64,000 nucleotides of DNA, from the NCBI GenBank assembly GCA_002412795.1, contig DHVS01000016.1, forward strand, positions 124,001 to 188,000, given 5' to 3'. Each line of letters begins with the position of its first letter. Within the stretch, counting starts at the first letter, position 1. Made by a program: the position numbers and the translations under genes. Below, in pieces: positions 25,144 to 33,463 of this stretch. This DNA comes from a bacterium UBP2_UBA5202 (GTDB lineage: Bacteria > Edwardsbacteria > AC1 > EtOH8). The notes below the pieces were generated by a model that worked only from the letters and a program-made list of their open reading frames with translations, did not search any database and had not been told where the DNA came from.

Positions 25144-25881
25144 TTATTCTTCGGGTTCGATGTCGGTGGTCACCCAGATGCTGACGTTGGAGCCCTTGGC
25201 CACCTTGGAGCCGGCCTGGGGATCCTGCCGGACCACCAGGCCCGGGTCGTTCTCTTCATCGTAAATGTAACGGACGCTGCCCACGTTAAGCCCGGCCTGC
25301 TTGATCATCTCCTGGGACCTGCTTTTCCCGTAGCCTCTCACCGCCGGCACCGCCACCTCGCCGGCCCCGGCGCTGACCACCAGGTCTACCGGGCTGTCCT
25401 TCTGGGTCTTGCTGTTGAAGGGCGGGTTGCTGGAGATCACAGCATCCTTGGGAACGGAGTCGGAAGACTGCATGGCGACCTGGCCCAGCCTCAAGCCGGC
25501 CTGCTGCAGCATTACCGTGGCCTGGGGCAGCAGCATCCCCTGCAGCATCGGAACGCTGGAGCCGCCGCCGTTGGGCCACACCTTGACGGTGGAACCCTTG
25601 CGGACCTTGCCGCCCGGCACCGGGTCCTGCTTGCTGACCGCGCCTTCGGGCACGGTGGCATCGTTAATGGCGTCCTCCTGGTAGACCCGGAAGCCCCGGC
25701 CCTCCAGGATGGACTTGGCTATCTCCACTTTCTTGCCGGTCACATCCGGGACCTCGGACATGTCCAGGATGGGCTGGATCACTCCCCAGAAAAGCAGGCT
25801 CATCAAAAGCCCGCTCAGGGATCCCGAGATGATGGCCGCGATCACCGGCTTTTTGCTGCTGCTCTGCTCGTAAATTGGCAT
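25144..25881 (-). CDS. Membrane-anchored PASTA protein, first of a tandem pair
   Basis: 245 residues. It has a short cytoplasmic start (MPIYEQSSSKKPV), one membrane helix (about 13-36) and three PASTA-like modules: EVPDVTGKKVEIAKSILEGR, SVPMLQGMLLPQATVMLQQA and AVPAVRGYGKSRSQEMIKQA. There is no kinase domain. Located between rsmB and the second PASTA protein, where Firmicutes and other genomes carry the phosphatase and PASTA kinase. Confidence 0.9.
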   Translation of the reverse strand: MPIYEQSSSKKPVIAAIISGSLSGLLMSLLFWGVIQPILDMSEVPDVTGKKVEIAKSILEGRGFRVYQEDAINDATVPEGAVSKQDPVPGGKVRKGSTVKVWPNGGGSSVPMLQGMLLPQATVMLQQAGLRLGQVAMQSSDSVPKDAVISSNPPFNSKTQKDSPVDLVVSAGAGEVAVPAVRGYGKSRSQEMIKQAGLNVGSVRYIYDEENDPGLVVRQDPQAGSKVAKGSNVSIWVTTDIEPEE

Positions 25882-25922
25882 GGTATGCTCCGTAAAAGAT
25901 TAGTGCTGTTTTTAATGGTTGA

Positions 25923-27245
25923 CTACTTGTGCCTGACCAGCCGGGCGGCGAAGGCTCCGTCCATGCCGTGGAGATGGGGCCGACTGCTGAAGAACCCGTC
26001 CTCCACTAATTCCAGGGGAACGAATTGTCCGGCGTCTTCGATGGTGAACTCCTGGTTTTGAGCCAGGAACTTTTCTATCACCCCCCGGTTCTCCTCCGGC
26101 GTAACCGTGCAGGTGCTGTAGACCAAGGCCCCTCCCGGTTTGACCAGCCCAGCCGCGTTGGCAAGTATCTGAAGCTGGAGCCGGGACAGCCGTGCGATGT
26201 CCGGCTCCTTTATCCTCCACCGGATGTCCAGCCGGCGGCGAAGCGCCCCCAGCCCGCTGCAGGGCGCGTCTATCAGCACCAGGTCGAACTTTTTCCGGAC
26301 GGAAAAGACTGCGGCATCGGCACAGACCAGGGAATATGACCTCAAACCCAGCCGGGTGAAATTCTCTTTGATCAAGGAAAGTTTCTGTTCCGAAAGATCG
26401 ACCGCCAGCAGGTTTCCAATGTCCCCCATCTGCTCCAGCACCGCGCCGGCCTTGCCGCCGGGGGCGGCGCACAGGTCCAGCACATCGTCTCCCGGTTTGG
26501 CCCGAGCCAGCAGGGAAACCGCCTGACTGGAAGGATCCTGATAATAAAAATATCCCCGGCTGAACAATGAGTCGTCAGCCAGCGCCCCAGGGTTTTCCAC
26601 TTCCAGCGCAGTCGGAATATATTTATTGGCCGAGGCATGGATGCCGGAAAGATCCAGTTTTTCCCGAAGCTCCAAAACCCCTGTTTTCATTGTATTTGGG
26701 CGGATGGTGACCCGGGCCTGCCGGTTGTTGGCCTGCAACAAAGCAACCGCCCCATCTTCCCCCAATTCCTTTAGCCAACGTTTTACCAGCCAGAGGGGAT
26801 GCGAATATTCTATGGACAGATCCCGGGCCCTGTCCCCCGAACTTATTGGCTCCAAATGCCTTCGGTGTCTAATTATATCCCGTAGCACTGCATTTGTCAA
26901 GCCAATTATACTCTTGCGGCCATAGCGTTTGGCCAGGTTCACGCTCTCGTTGACCGCGGCAAAAGGCGGGATCCGGTCCAGCTTGGCGATCTGATACAAA
27001 CCCAGGCGCAGGATGTTCTGTTCCCAGTGGGTCAGCGACTTCATGCCGCTCTTTAAGGAGCGGTCCAGCACCCAGTCCAGCCACATCCGGTGGCGCAGGA
27101 CCCCGGCGGTCAGTTCGTGGGCCAGGGCCTTGTCCGGCAGGGAAAGGCCGCTCTCCTTCAAATTCTTTTTAAGGACCTGGTCGTAATAGGCTCCGTCGGT
27201 GCCGGCCTTGGACAGCGTTTTTAACGCTACTTCCCTTGCTTCCAC
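25923..27245 (-). CDS. rsmB: 16S rRNA (cytosine-967-C5)-methyltransferase RsmB
   Basis: 440 residues. The N-terminal NusB-like RNA-binding domain covers about 1-140. The methyltransferase has SAM motif LDLCAAPGGKAGAVLEQM, the DAPCSGLGALRRRLDIRW motif and the catalytic cysteine in VYSTCTVTPEEN. It starts at GTG, preceded by GGGAGG at a 5-base spacing, and overlaps the DUF116 gene by 19 bp. Confidence 0.97.
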   Translation of the reverse strand: MEAREVALKTLSKAGTDGAYYDQVLKKNLKESGLSLPDKALAHELTAGVLRHRMWLDWVLDRSLKSGMKSLTHWEQNILRLGLYQIAKLDRIPPFAAVNESVNLAKRYGRKSIIGLTNAVLRDIIRHRRHLEPISSGDRARDLSIEYSHPLWLVKRWLKELGEDGAVALLQANNRQARVTIRPNTMKTGVLELREKLDLSGIHASANKYIPTALEVENPGALADDSLFSRGYFYYQDPSSQAVSLLARAKPGDDVLDLCAAPGGKAGAVLEQMGDIGNLLAVDLSEQKLSLIKENFTRLGLRSYSLVCADAAVFSVRKKFDLVLIDAPCSGLGALRRRLDIRWRIKEPDIARLSRLQLQILANAAGLVKPGGALVYSTCTVTPEENRGVIEKFLAQNQEFTIEDAGQFVPLELVEDGFFSSRPHLHGMDGAFAARLVRHK

Positions 27246-28000
27246 TTTACCTCCCGTCCCAGCAGCACCGAAAGTCCCAGGGCCACCTGACCCATGTCCA
27301 CCAGGGTGTTGCGACAGGGGCCGTGCGGCCGCTGGTTCAAGATCCCGTAGACCGGTATGGGATAGGCGTCGTGGATGCCCGAGACCAGGTCCCGCTCGCA
27401 GGCCACGGCCAGGATGGAGGTGGGCTTCAGCTCCACTATCACCCGGCGGGCCAGGGTGCCGCCGGTGGCCACCGAGATCTGGACCCCGGTCTCATCGGCG
27501 ATGGCGGCCAGGCCGGCCAGGGGGCATTTCCCGCAGCGTTTGCAGTTCCTGATGTCGGAGGTCACCCGGTGGGGGCAGTCGGCCAGCTGCAGGCAGTGGG
27601 GCAAAAGAATCAGGATCCGGGCCGGGTCCAGCCGTTTGCGGGAAGCCCGCACCAGGGCATTGTTGAAGGCTACGAACGATTCCCCTATCTTCTCCCGGCC
27701 GATCCCCAGCAGATATCCCAATATAAGATTTATGGGATACAGCACCTTGACCGTCACCTGCTTCTTGCCGTGGGGAAACAGGAAATCCTTCTCGGTTAAG
27801 GCGGAGAGGAACAGCAGGAACAGCCCCCCGGTCACCACCAACAGGAACAGCCCGGCGGCGATGGCGGCGGCATAGAACAGCCAAGCTCCCAAATGCTGCA
27901 GCCGGGGAACTATAAGCCAGAAAAGCACGGCCACGCCGCCCACCAGGATCACCAGGCTTAAGAGGGAGAGACTTAGAAATATCTTCTTACTGATCTTCAT
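27227..28000 (-). CDS. DUF116 membrane protein
   Basis: 257 residues. There are two N-terminal membrane helices (about 8-33 and 39-68). A soluble DUF116 domain from about 95 has FVAFNNALVRASRKRLDPAR and ILILLPHCLQLADCPHRVT, then the Cys motif CKRCGKCPLAGL and HGPCRNTLVDMGQVALGL near the end. The conserved cysteines suggest a metal centre. Common between fmt and rsmB in many genomes; function not established. Starts in the fmt stop (ATGA). Confidence 0.92.
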   Translation of the reverse strand: MKISKKIFLSLSLLSLVILVGGVAVLFWLIVPRLQHLGAWLFYAAAIAAGLFLLVVTGGLFLLFLSALTEKDFLFPHGKKQVTVKVLYPINLILGYLLGIGREKIGESFVAFNNALVRASRKRLDPARILILLPHCLQLADCPHRVTSDIRNCKRCGKCPLAGLAAIADETGVQISVATGGTLARRVIVELKPTSILAVACERDLVSGIHDAYPIPVYGILNQRPHGPCRNTLVDMGQVALGLSVLLGREVKWKQGK

Positions 28001-28941
28001 GTTAACTGTTCACCTGCATCCAGCCTGTATCCCCGCAGGAATTCCTGGCCGCCCATTTCCTTCTTTCCCTGGGGTTTCACTTTCAGCAGGACCAAGGACC
28101 CGTCTCCGGTCCTTATCACCGGACCTTTGCTCTTATCCACGTCCACTACCTGTCCAGGATGTGATTCAATATTCAAACTTCTATATTCAGTATTCGCAGA
28201 AGTTTCCAGGATCTCCAGCCTTTTCTCTTTGAACATGGTAAAAGCCCCGGGTTTTGGAGTAAGCCCCCGCACCTGGTTGTGGATCTCCGTGGACTTTCGT
28301 TTCCAGTCAATATGCCCGTCCTTCGGGGAAAGCTTCGGGGCAAAGGTTACCAGCGCCTCGTCCTGCCTTCTATAGTCTGAACCTCCCACCTTCAAAGCTT
28401 CTAAAGTTCGGACCATCAGATCCGCTCCCAGCCTGGACAATCGTGATTCCAGATCTCCCGCATTCTCTTCTTCTCCGACCGCCACCTCCTCCTGCAGGAT
28501 GATGTCCCCGGCGTCCATCCGGCTGTTCATCAGGATGCTGGTGATGCCTGTCACCTGGTCGCCATTGAGCAAAGCGTGGTTGATGGGCGCCGCCCCCCTG
28601 TATTTGGGCAGCAGCGAGGGATGCAGGTTCACCGCCCCGTGTTCGGGGATATCCAGGATGTTCTGGGGCAAAAGCAGGCCGTAAGCCACCACCACTAAAA
28701 CGTCTGGTTTGAGGTTTGAAAGGTGTTCGACTGTCGCAGTGTCTTTTAATGTCACCGGTTGGCAAACCGGCAGATCCAGTTCCACCGCCTTTTGCTTGAC
28801 CGGGGAAAAGGCAATGCCGCGGCCCCGGCCCGCCGGCCGGTCCGGCTGGGCAAAGACCGCCAGGATCTCATGTCCCTTGTGGTGGAGGGCCTCCAGGGTG
28901 GGAACGGCAAAGGCCGGAGTGCCCATGAAAACTACGCGCAT
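27997..28941 (-). CDS. fmt: Methionyl-tRNA formyltransferase
   Basis: 314 residues from ATG at 28941, giving the family start MRVVFMGTPAFAVPTLEAL; upstream in-frame starts run into the preceding gene. Catalytic Asn/His region NLHPSLLPKYRGAAPI and the following D-A-G-D are present. It formylates initiator Met-tRNA. Around residues 235-250 a short AT-rich in-frame stretch (SANTEYRSLNIESH) looks like an inserted intergenic repeat, since the flanking codons are GC-rich. Confidence 0.96.
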   Translation of the reverse strand: MRVVFMGTPAFAVPTLEALHHKGHEILAVFAQPDRPAGRGRGIAFSPVKQKAVELDLPVCQPVTLKDTATVEHLSNLKPDVLVVVAYGLLLPQNILDIPEHGAVNLHPSLLPKYRGAAPINHALLNGDQVTGITSILMNSRMDAGDIILQEEVAVGEEENAGDLESRLSRLGADLMVRTLEALKVGGSDYRRQDEALVTFAPKLSPKDGHIDWKRKSTEIHNQVRGLTPKPGAFTMFKEKRLEILETSANTEYRSLNIESHPGQVVDVDKSKGPVIRTGDGSLVLLKVKPQGKKEMGGQEFLRGYRLDAGEQLT

Positions 28942-29906
28942 GTTTTCTTTTGTTTCTTCCTGCTGCCGTATATCAGCCACAGCAGTCCGCCCAACAGCGA
29001 TATCCCCACCGCCACCAGGTGGTAGACAAACCCCAGCGACAGGGCCTGGGAGTGGCTCAGGCCGGCCCGGCCGAAGAACACTATGAAGGCCCCCTCCTGC
29101 AGGCCCCAGCCGTTGACCGACAGCGGGATCATGCTCACCGCCCCGATCACCGGCATGTACAAAAAGAAGGGGATGATGGAAATGGTGATATTAAGCGATA
29201 GGGCGATGAAATAGGCGGTGAACACCACGAACAGCTGGACCATCAGGGACTGGACGAAGGCCCAGAACACCTCTTTCTTGTGGGTGCGGTAGGCGTAGAG
29301 GGAATGGTAAAAATCTATCAGGTGGTGTTCGGCCTTTTCGATCAGCGGTAGTTTCAGCATCCAGTGGAACTTTTTCACCAGGGATTTGTTCAGGAACAGT
29401 ATCACGAACAGCAGCGCCGCCGCGATGACAATAACCATGACCTTCAGCAGGGAAAGTTCCTCCCCTGTCTTGGCCACCAGGATCAGCCCGATGATCCCGG
29501 TGACGATCACCCCGAACAGGCCTATGAAGCGGTCCACCAGCACCGAGGCCAGGGCCTCCGATTTCTTGTTGCAGTCGTCGATTACCAGATAGGCCCGGGC
29601 CAGGTCGCCGCCCACCGTGGTGGGCAAAAAGTTGCCGAAGAACAGACCGTTGAGGAAGTAGCGGAAGAGCCGCCAGTAGCCGGCCTTTATTCCCCGGGCC
29701 GCCAGCAGTATCTGCCAGCGCCAGGTACAAAGGGCGTTGACGATGAGATATGCCATGAAGGCCGCGGCCAGGTACCGCAGGTCTATGCTCCTCAGGGAAT
29801 CGGCCAGCTCCCGCCGGTCCACTTTTAACAAAATCCAGCCGATCAAACCCAGGCTGATCAATATCCGGAAGACCAATAACAATGTTTTTTTCAGGGCTTG
29901 TTTCAT
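28932..29906 (-). CDS. Lysylphosphatidylglycerol synthase/flippase-like membrane protein (YbhN family)
   Basis: 324 residues with about eight membrane helices. It has the family features ALCTWRWQILLAARGI, FFGNFLPTTVGGDLARAYL and PLSVNGWGLQEGAFIVFF. This family (UPF0104) resembles the flippase part of MprF and is often paired with a glycosyltransferase; here a family 2 enzyme lies immediately upstream with a 4-bp overlap (ATGA). The transported substrate is unknown, probably a lipid-linked molecule. Confidence 0.9.
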   Translation of the reverse strand: MKQALKKTLLLVFRILISLGLIGWILLKVDRRELADSLRSIDLRYLAAAFMAYLIVNALCTWRWQILLAARGIKAGYWRLFRYFLNGLFFGNFLPTTVGGDLARAYLVIDDCNKKSEALASVLVDRFIGLFGVIVTGIIGLILVAKTGEELSLLKVMVIVIAAALLFVILFLNKSLVKKFHWMLKLPLIEKAEHHLIDFYHSLYAYRTHKKEVFWAFVQSLMVQLFVVFTAYFIALSLNITISIIPFFLYMPVIGAVSMIPLSVNGWGLQEGAFIVFFGRAGLSHSQALSLGFVYHLVAVGISLLGGLLWLIYGSRKKQKKTCA

Positions 29907-30943
29907 CGCTCACCTTCCAATTGTTGGGCAGTTCTTTTTTTCTTGATAAAATATTCCAGGGCGATGCTGCCCGGGAACATCTGTTCTCTGATCCGGCGGT
30001 CGGATACTTTCCTGAGCGCCTGGACCCGGCGGTGTTTTTTCCAGACCGTAAGGGGGTTCTCCAGCAGCCACCAGCCCGCCAGTACAACGGCCCGGGCCCA
30101 TTCCCAGTTGCCGGAGATCACGGCCTTGGCGAAAGCTGCCGTTTCCAGCAGCATTCTTACCGGCCAGACCCATAGAAGAGAACACAGGGAGTAGTTCTTC
30201 CACATCATCAGCTGGCTGTTGCGGTGGTTAAGGTACATCTTGCGGAAATTACCGGTGGGCAGCGAGCCCCCGGAAAGATGGTAGACCACCGAGCCGGGAA
30301 CTGAGATCACCCTCAGGCCCAGCAGGTGAAGCCGCCAAGCCAGGTCTATCTCCTCCATGTGCATGAAAAAATCTTCGTCCAGCAGGCCGGAGGCGTTTAG
30401 AGCCGAGCGCCGGTACATGGAGGCCGAGCCCGAAGCCCAGAAGATATCGGCGGGATGCCGGTCATACTGGCCCAGGTCCTTTTCTTTTTCCTCGAACATC
30501 CGCCCCCGGCAATAAGGATAGCCATAGGCGTCCATCAGGCCCCCGGCCCCGCCGGAATAGTCGAACCGGGTCCGGTCCTTCAGCCACAGGATCTTGGGCT
30601 GGGCGGCGGCAACGGCCCCGTCCTTGTCCAGCTCTAAGACCAGCTTCTCCAGCCAGTCCGGCTTGACCTCGGTGTCGTTGTTGAGCAGCACCACATATTC
30701 CTCGGCGGTGGACCTGATCCCCAGGTTGCAGCCCCCGGCATAGCCCAGGTTTTTGTCGGATTTGATCACCTGGATCTGGGGATAATGGACCTTGGCCCAT
30801 TCCGGGCTGCCGTCGGTGGAGGCGTTGTCCACCAGATAGACCGTGTAATCCGAATACCCCGTCTTGAAAAGGGAAGGAAGACAGGCCTCCAGCAGGTTTT
30901 GCCCGTTGTAATGGGGAATTATTATGGCGACTTTGGTTGGCAT
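29903..30943 (-). CDS. Glycosyltransferase family 2
   Basis: 346 residues. The GT-A fold motifs are IIIPHYNGQNLLEACLPSLF, VDNASTDGS, GYAGGCNLGIR and VLLNNDTEVKPDWLEKLV, followed by the acceptor-side ASGSASMYRRSAL and DEDFFMHMEEIDLAWR. This resembles rhamnosyltransferase-type GT2 proteins. The C-terminal portion has a helical segment. It leads a string with the flippase-like protein, suggesting a role in surface glycan synthesis. Confidence 0.92.
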   Translation of the reverse strand: MPTKVAIIIPHYNGQNLLEACLPSLFKTGYSDYTVYLVDNASTDGSPEWAKVHYPQIQVIKSDKNLGYAGGCNLGIRSTAEEYVVLLNNDTEVKPDWLEKLVLELDKDGAVAAAQPKILWLKDRTRFDYSGGAGGLMDAYGYPYCRGRMFEEKEKDLGQYDRHPADIFWASGSASMYRRSALNASGLLDEDFFMHMEEIDLAWRLHLLGLRVISVPGSVVYHLSGGSLPTGNFRKMYLNHRNSQLMMWKNYSLCSLLWVWPVRMLLETAAFAKAVISGNWEWARAVVLAGWWLLENPLTVWKKHRRVQALRKVSDRRIREQMFPGSIALEYFIKKKRTAQQLEGER

Positions 30944-31359
30944 GGCGGTTGTACGTTAGCGTTTCAAATAAATCATTATGATTATCCAATCAGCTCAAGA
31001 GACATGGAGAACAAAAGGTGTCAACCCCGGTATGTCGCGTTAAAACGATCAGTGAGCATCGCAGTTGATGGCGGAAAAAGCTTGTCTGGCGTGTTTGAGG
31101 GCTTGGCCAAAGCCCGAGTTCAGACAAGCCCGTCAGCAATGAGAAGCGCAACGCCCGGAGAGTTTTAAGCGACGAGCTTTTTTCTTTTTGGTTCTTTTTC
31201 TTAGTTGGCGGTACAAAAAAGAAAAAGAACATACTTAAGCCAATATCTGCGTTTTCACCAAACCCGCTATATTCTTTCTACTTTTCCTGAGCAAGTTATA
31301 TAGGCATATAAATCAAGTTAATCCTGTCTTCCCTATGGCTGTAGAGTTAGCGTTACGCA
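30944..31359. other. Structured non-coding gap of about 416 bp
   Basis: No credible gene. Inside is gcttgtctg at about 31079-31087 with its inverted copy cagacaagc at about 31120-31128, around an inner gggctt/aaagccc pair. Further on there is a perfect 12-bp inverted repeat, gttctttttctt (31191-31202) and aagaaaaagaac (31219-31230). The phrases look like a dispersed repeat rather than regulatory DNA of one gene. Confidence 0.5.
31191..31230. terminator. Perfect 12-bp hairpin downstream of the metallophosphoesterase
   Basis: gttctttttctt and aagaaaaagaac are exact inverted copies with a 16-base loop. On the minus strand the right arm lies first and the left arm ends in an A-rich run, so it could also be a repeat rather than a terminator. 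It is 130 bp beyond the metallophosphoesterase stop and before the glycosyltransferase. Confidence 0.4.
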
Positions 31360-32100
31360 TCAGACTCCCTGGGCCAGCCGCTCGGCCAGCCTGGCCGGAA
31401 GCCCGGCTTTCACTATGTCCCTTTGGGCGGCAGCGATGTCGTATTCCACCCTCCGGATGATCAGTTCCCGGCGCTGGCTGTCGTAGACCGCATAGCAGGC
31501 CCGGGGATCGCCGTCCCGCGGCTGGCCCACGCTGCCGGCGTTGATGATGTACCTGTTTCCCGGCTCCAGCCGCAGGTATTCCCGGCCCGCCATCGAGCAT
31601 TCCCCGTCAGGACCCAGTCGCCAGAATATCGGCAGGTGGGAGTGCCCTATAAAACAGAGCGGCAGGGAAAAATGTTCGAACTGGTATTCGGCCTCGTCCA
31701 TGGAAAGTATGTAGCGCCATTCCTGGGGCTGCTCCGGGGCCGAGTGCGCCGCTGCAAAGATCCCGTCAGGCCAGGATACATCCTTCAAAAGGGGAAGATC
31801 GTACAGCAGCTTTTTCTCGGCGGGGTCCAAGACCTTGGAGGTCCACTCCACCGCCTTGCGGGCATTGGCGCTGAAGAAGGAGGTCTCCAGCCTTCCGGCC
31901 ACCCCGTGATCGTGGTTCCCGGCCACTACCGTCCGGCACAGTTCCAGCGTTTCCCGCAGGCAAAGGCCGGGCTCGGCCCCGTAGCCCACGATGTCGCCCA
32001 GGCAGATCACTTCATCCGGCTGTTCATTTTTCAGGCTGGCTTTGACCGCGCTTAAGGCCTGATGGTTTCCGTGAATGTCCGAGATGATGGCATATCGCAT
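31360..32100 (-). CDS. Metallophosphoesterase (calcineurin-like, YfcE/MJ0936 type)
   Basis: 246 residues. Metal-binding signatures: MRYAIISDIHGNHQAL (D-x-H), ICLGDIVGYG (G-D), VVAGNHDHG (G-N-H-D) and CFIGHSHLPIFW (G-H-x-H). The family includes nucleotide phosphodiesterases; the substrate here is unknown. Free-standing between two repeat-containing gaps. Confidence 0.9.
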   Translation of the reverse strand: MRYAIISDIHGNHQALSAVKASLKNEQPDEVICLGDIVGYGAEPGLCLRETLELCRTVVAGNHDHGVAGRLETSFFSANARKAVEWTSKVLDPAEKKLLYDLPLLKDVSWPDGIFAAAHSAPEQPQEWRYILSMDEAEYQFEHFSLPLCFIGHSHLPIFWRLGPDGECSMAGREYLRLEPGNRYIINAGSVGQPRDGDPRACYAVYDSQRRELIIRRVEYDIAAAQRDIVKAGLPARLAERLAQGV

Positions 32101-32188
32101 AACTTCACCGTAAAAAATGTTTTGTGACTATTCTGTCACTTATGGAAAGCAGGTCGTACCCCACAGGCACAACCGTTTACCAATATTG

Positions 32189-32361
32189 GCCACATAAAGC
32201 ACAAAAATACTTCTGCAGTGGCTTTCGCTAAAGCTACTGCACCTGAATTTAATTACCATGATAGCGACATTATAATATCTGCTCTTTAAAATATATAATT
32301 AAATCGTAAGCAGAATAATTATTTGAACTAAATATTTTGTGCCCTTTGTGCGTTTTGTGGT
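32189..32361. repeat. CACA-type inverted-repeat element, copy 2
   Basis: Left arm from 32189 reads ggccacataaagcacaaaaa. The right arm ends near 32361 with tgtgcgttttgtggt. A nested hairpin, gcagtggcttt (32215-32225) against aaagctactgc (32230-32240), lies between the arms. The interior is AT-rich and non-coding. Confidence 0.65.
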
Positions 32362-32385
32362 TGAATGGTTACAATTTATTTGGGT

Positions 32386-32796
32386 TCAAACCTTCTTCGC
32401 CATTTCCTTGTAGACATTGTCCAAAATGCCGTTGATGAATTTTCCGGACTGCCCGTCTCCGAATTTTTTCCCCAGCTCGATTGATTCGTCGATGGCCACC
32501 TTGGGCGGCACTTCGGCCGACAGGTACATCAGCTGGGCCACTCCCAGCCTCAGGATGTTCCGGTCCACCACCGCCATCCGGAAAAGCTTCCAGTTCTTGG
32601 CCGAGCGCTCGATGACCCGGTCGATCTCCTGAATATTTCCGGCCACCGCCTGCACCAGGCTGATGGTGAAGTCGATGGCCTGGCCGGAATTCCTCTGTCG
32701 GATGTCGTACAGGGCCTCCTCCGGCGGGATCCCGGTAAGCTCCATCTGGTACAAAGCCTGCAGGGCCAGCTCCCGGTATTTGTGCCTGGTGCTCAT
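32386..32796 (-). CDS. nusB: Transcription antitermination factor NusB
   Basis: 136 residues, all-helical. Conserved segments: RELALQALYQMEL, WKLFRMAVVDRNILRLGVAQ and VAIDESIELGKKFGDGQSGKFINGILD. It acts in rRNA antitermination. Starts within the ribH stop (ATGA), giving the common ribH-nusB arrangement. Confidence 0.97.
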   Translation of the reverse strand: MSTRHKYRELALQALYQMELTGIPPEEALYDIRQRNSGQAIDFTISLVQAVAGNIQEIDRVIERSAKNWKLFRMAVVDRNILRLGVAQLMYLSAEVPPKVAIDESIELGKKFGDGQSGKFINGILDNVYKEMAKKV

Positions 32797-33272
32797 TTAC
32801 TTTTGCCGAGTTTCTGGTAGAGATCGGCCATCTCGATGGCGAACAGGGCGGCCTCCCAGCCTTTGTTGCCGGACTTGCTTCCGGCCCGTTCCAGCGCCTG
32901 TTCCAAGTTGTCGGTGGTCACCACCCCGAAGATGGCCGGTACGCCGGAGCTCATTGACACCTGGGCCACGCCCTTGGCCACCTCGGCCGCGATGTAGTCG
33001 AAATGCGGGGTGTCGCCCCGGATCACCGCTCCCAGGCAGACCACGGCATCGTAACGCTTGGAGGCGGCCAGCTTGGAGGCGGCCCCGGGGATCTCAAACG
33101 ATCCCGGCACCCAGACTATGTCTATCTGGTCGGCCTCGGCCCCGTGCCGCAGCAGGCAGTCCTGGGCGCCCTCCAACAGACGGGCCCCCACCAGGTCGTT
33201 GAACCGGGAGACCAGCAGGCAGAACCTTTTGCCCTGGGCGTTCAGCTGGCCTTCATAAACTTTGTGCTTCAT
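32793..33272 (-). CDS. ribH: 6,7-Dimethyl-8-ribityllumazine synthase
   Basis: 159 residues. Motifs: FCLLVSRFNDLVGARLLEGA, IDIVWVPGSFEIPGAA, VCLGAVIRGDTPHFDYI with the catalytic His, and PAIFGVVTTDNLEQALERAG. It makes the penultimate intermediate of riboflavin. About 190 bp separate it from ribBA. Confidence 0.97.
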   Translation of the reverse strand: MKHKVYEGQLNAQGKRFCLLVSRFNDLVGARLLEGAQDCLLRHGAEADQIDIVWVPGSFEIPGAASKLAASKRYDAVVCLGAVIRGDTPHFDYIAAEVAKGVAQVSMSSGVPAIFGVVTTDNLEQALERAGSKSGNKGWEAALFAIEMADLYQKLGKSK

Positions 33273-33463
33273 TTTCTCTCCTTTTAATAAAACAATATTT
33301 GCTTCGCACCATTAATAATTGATCCCAGCCTGTCCGCCGTAGTGGGACGAAGGCGCAGAATGGCAGGAATTATTTTCTTGAGTTCCGGACAGCGTTCAGA
33401 ACAGATGATCCCATCCGATTGATCTGCGTTGATCCGCGTCCAAATAGGTTCCAACTATCAGGG

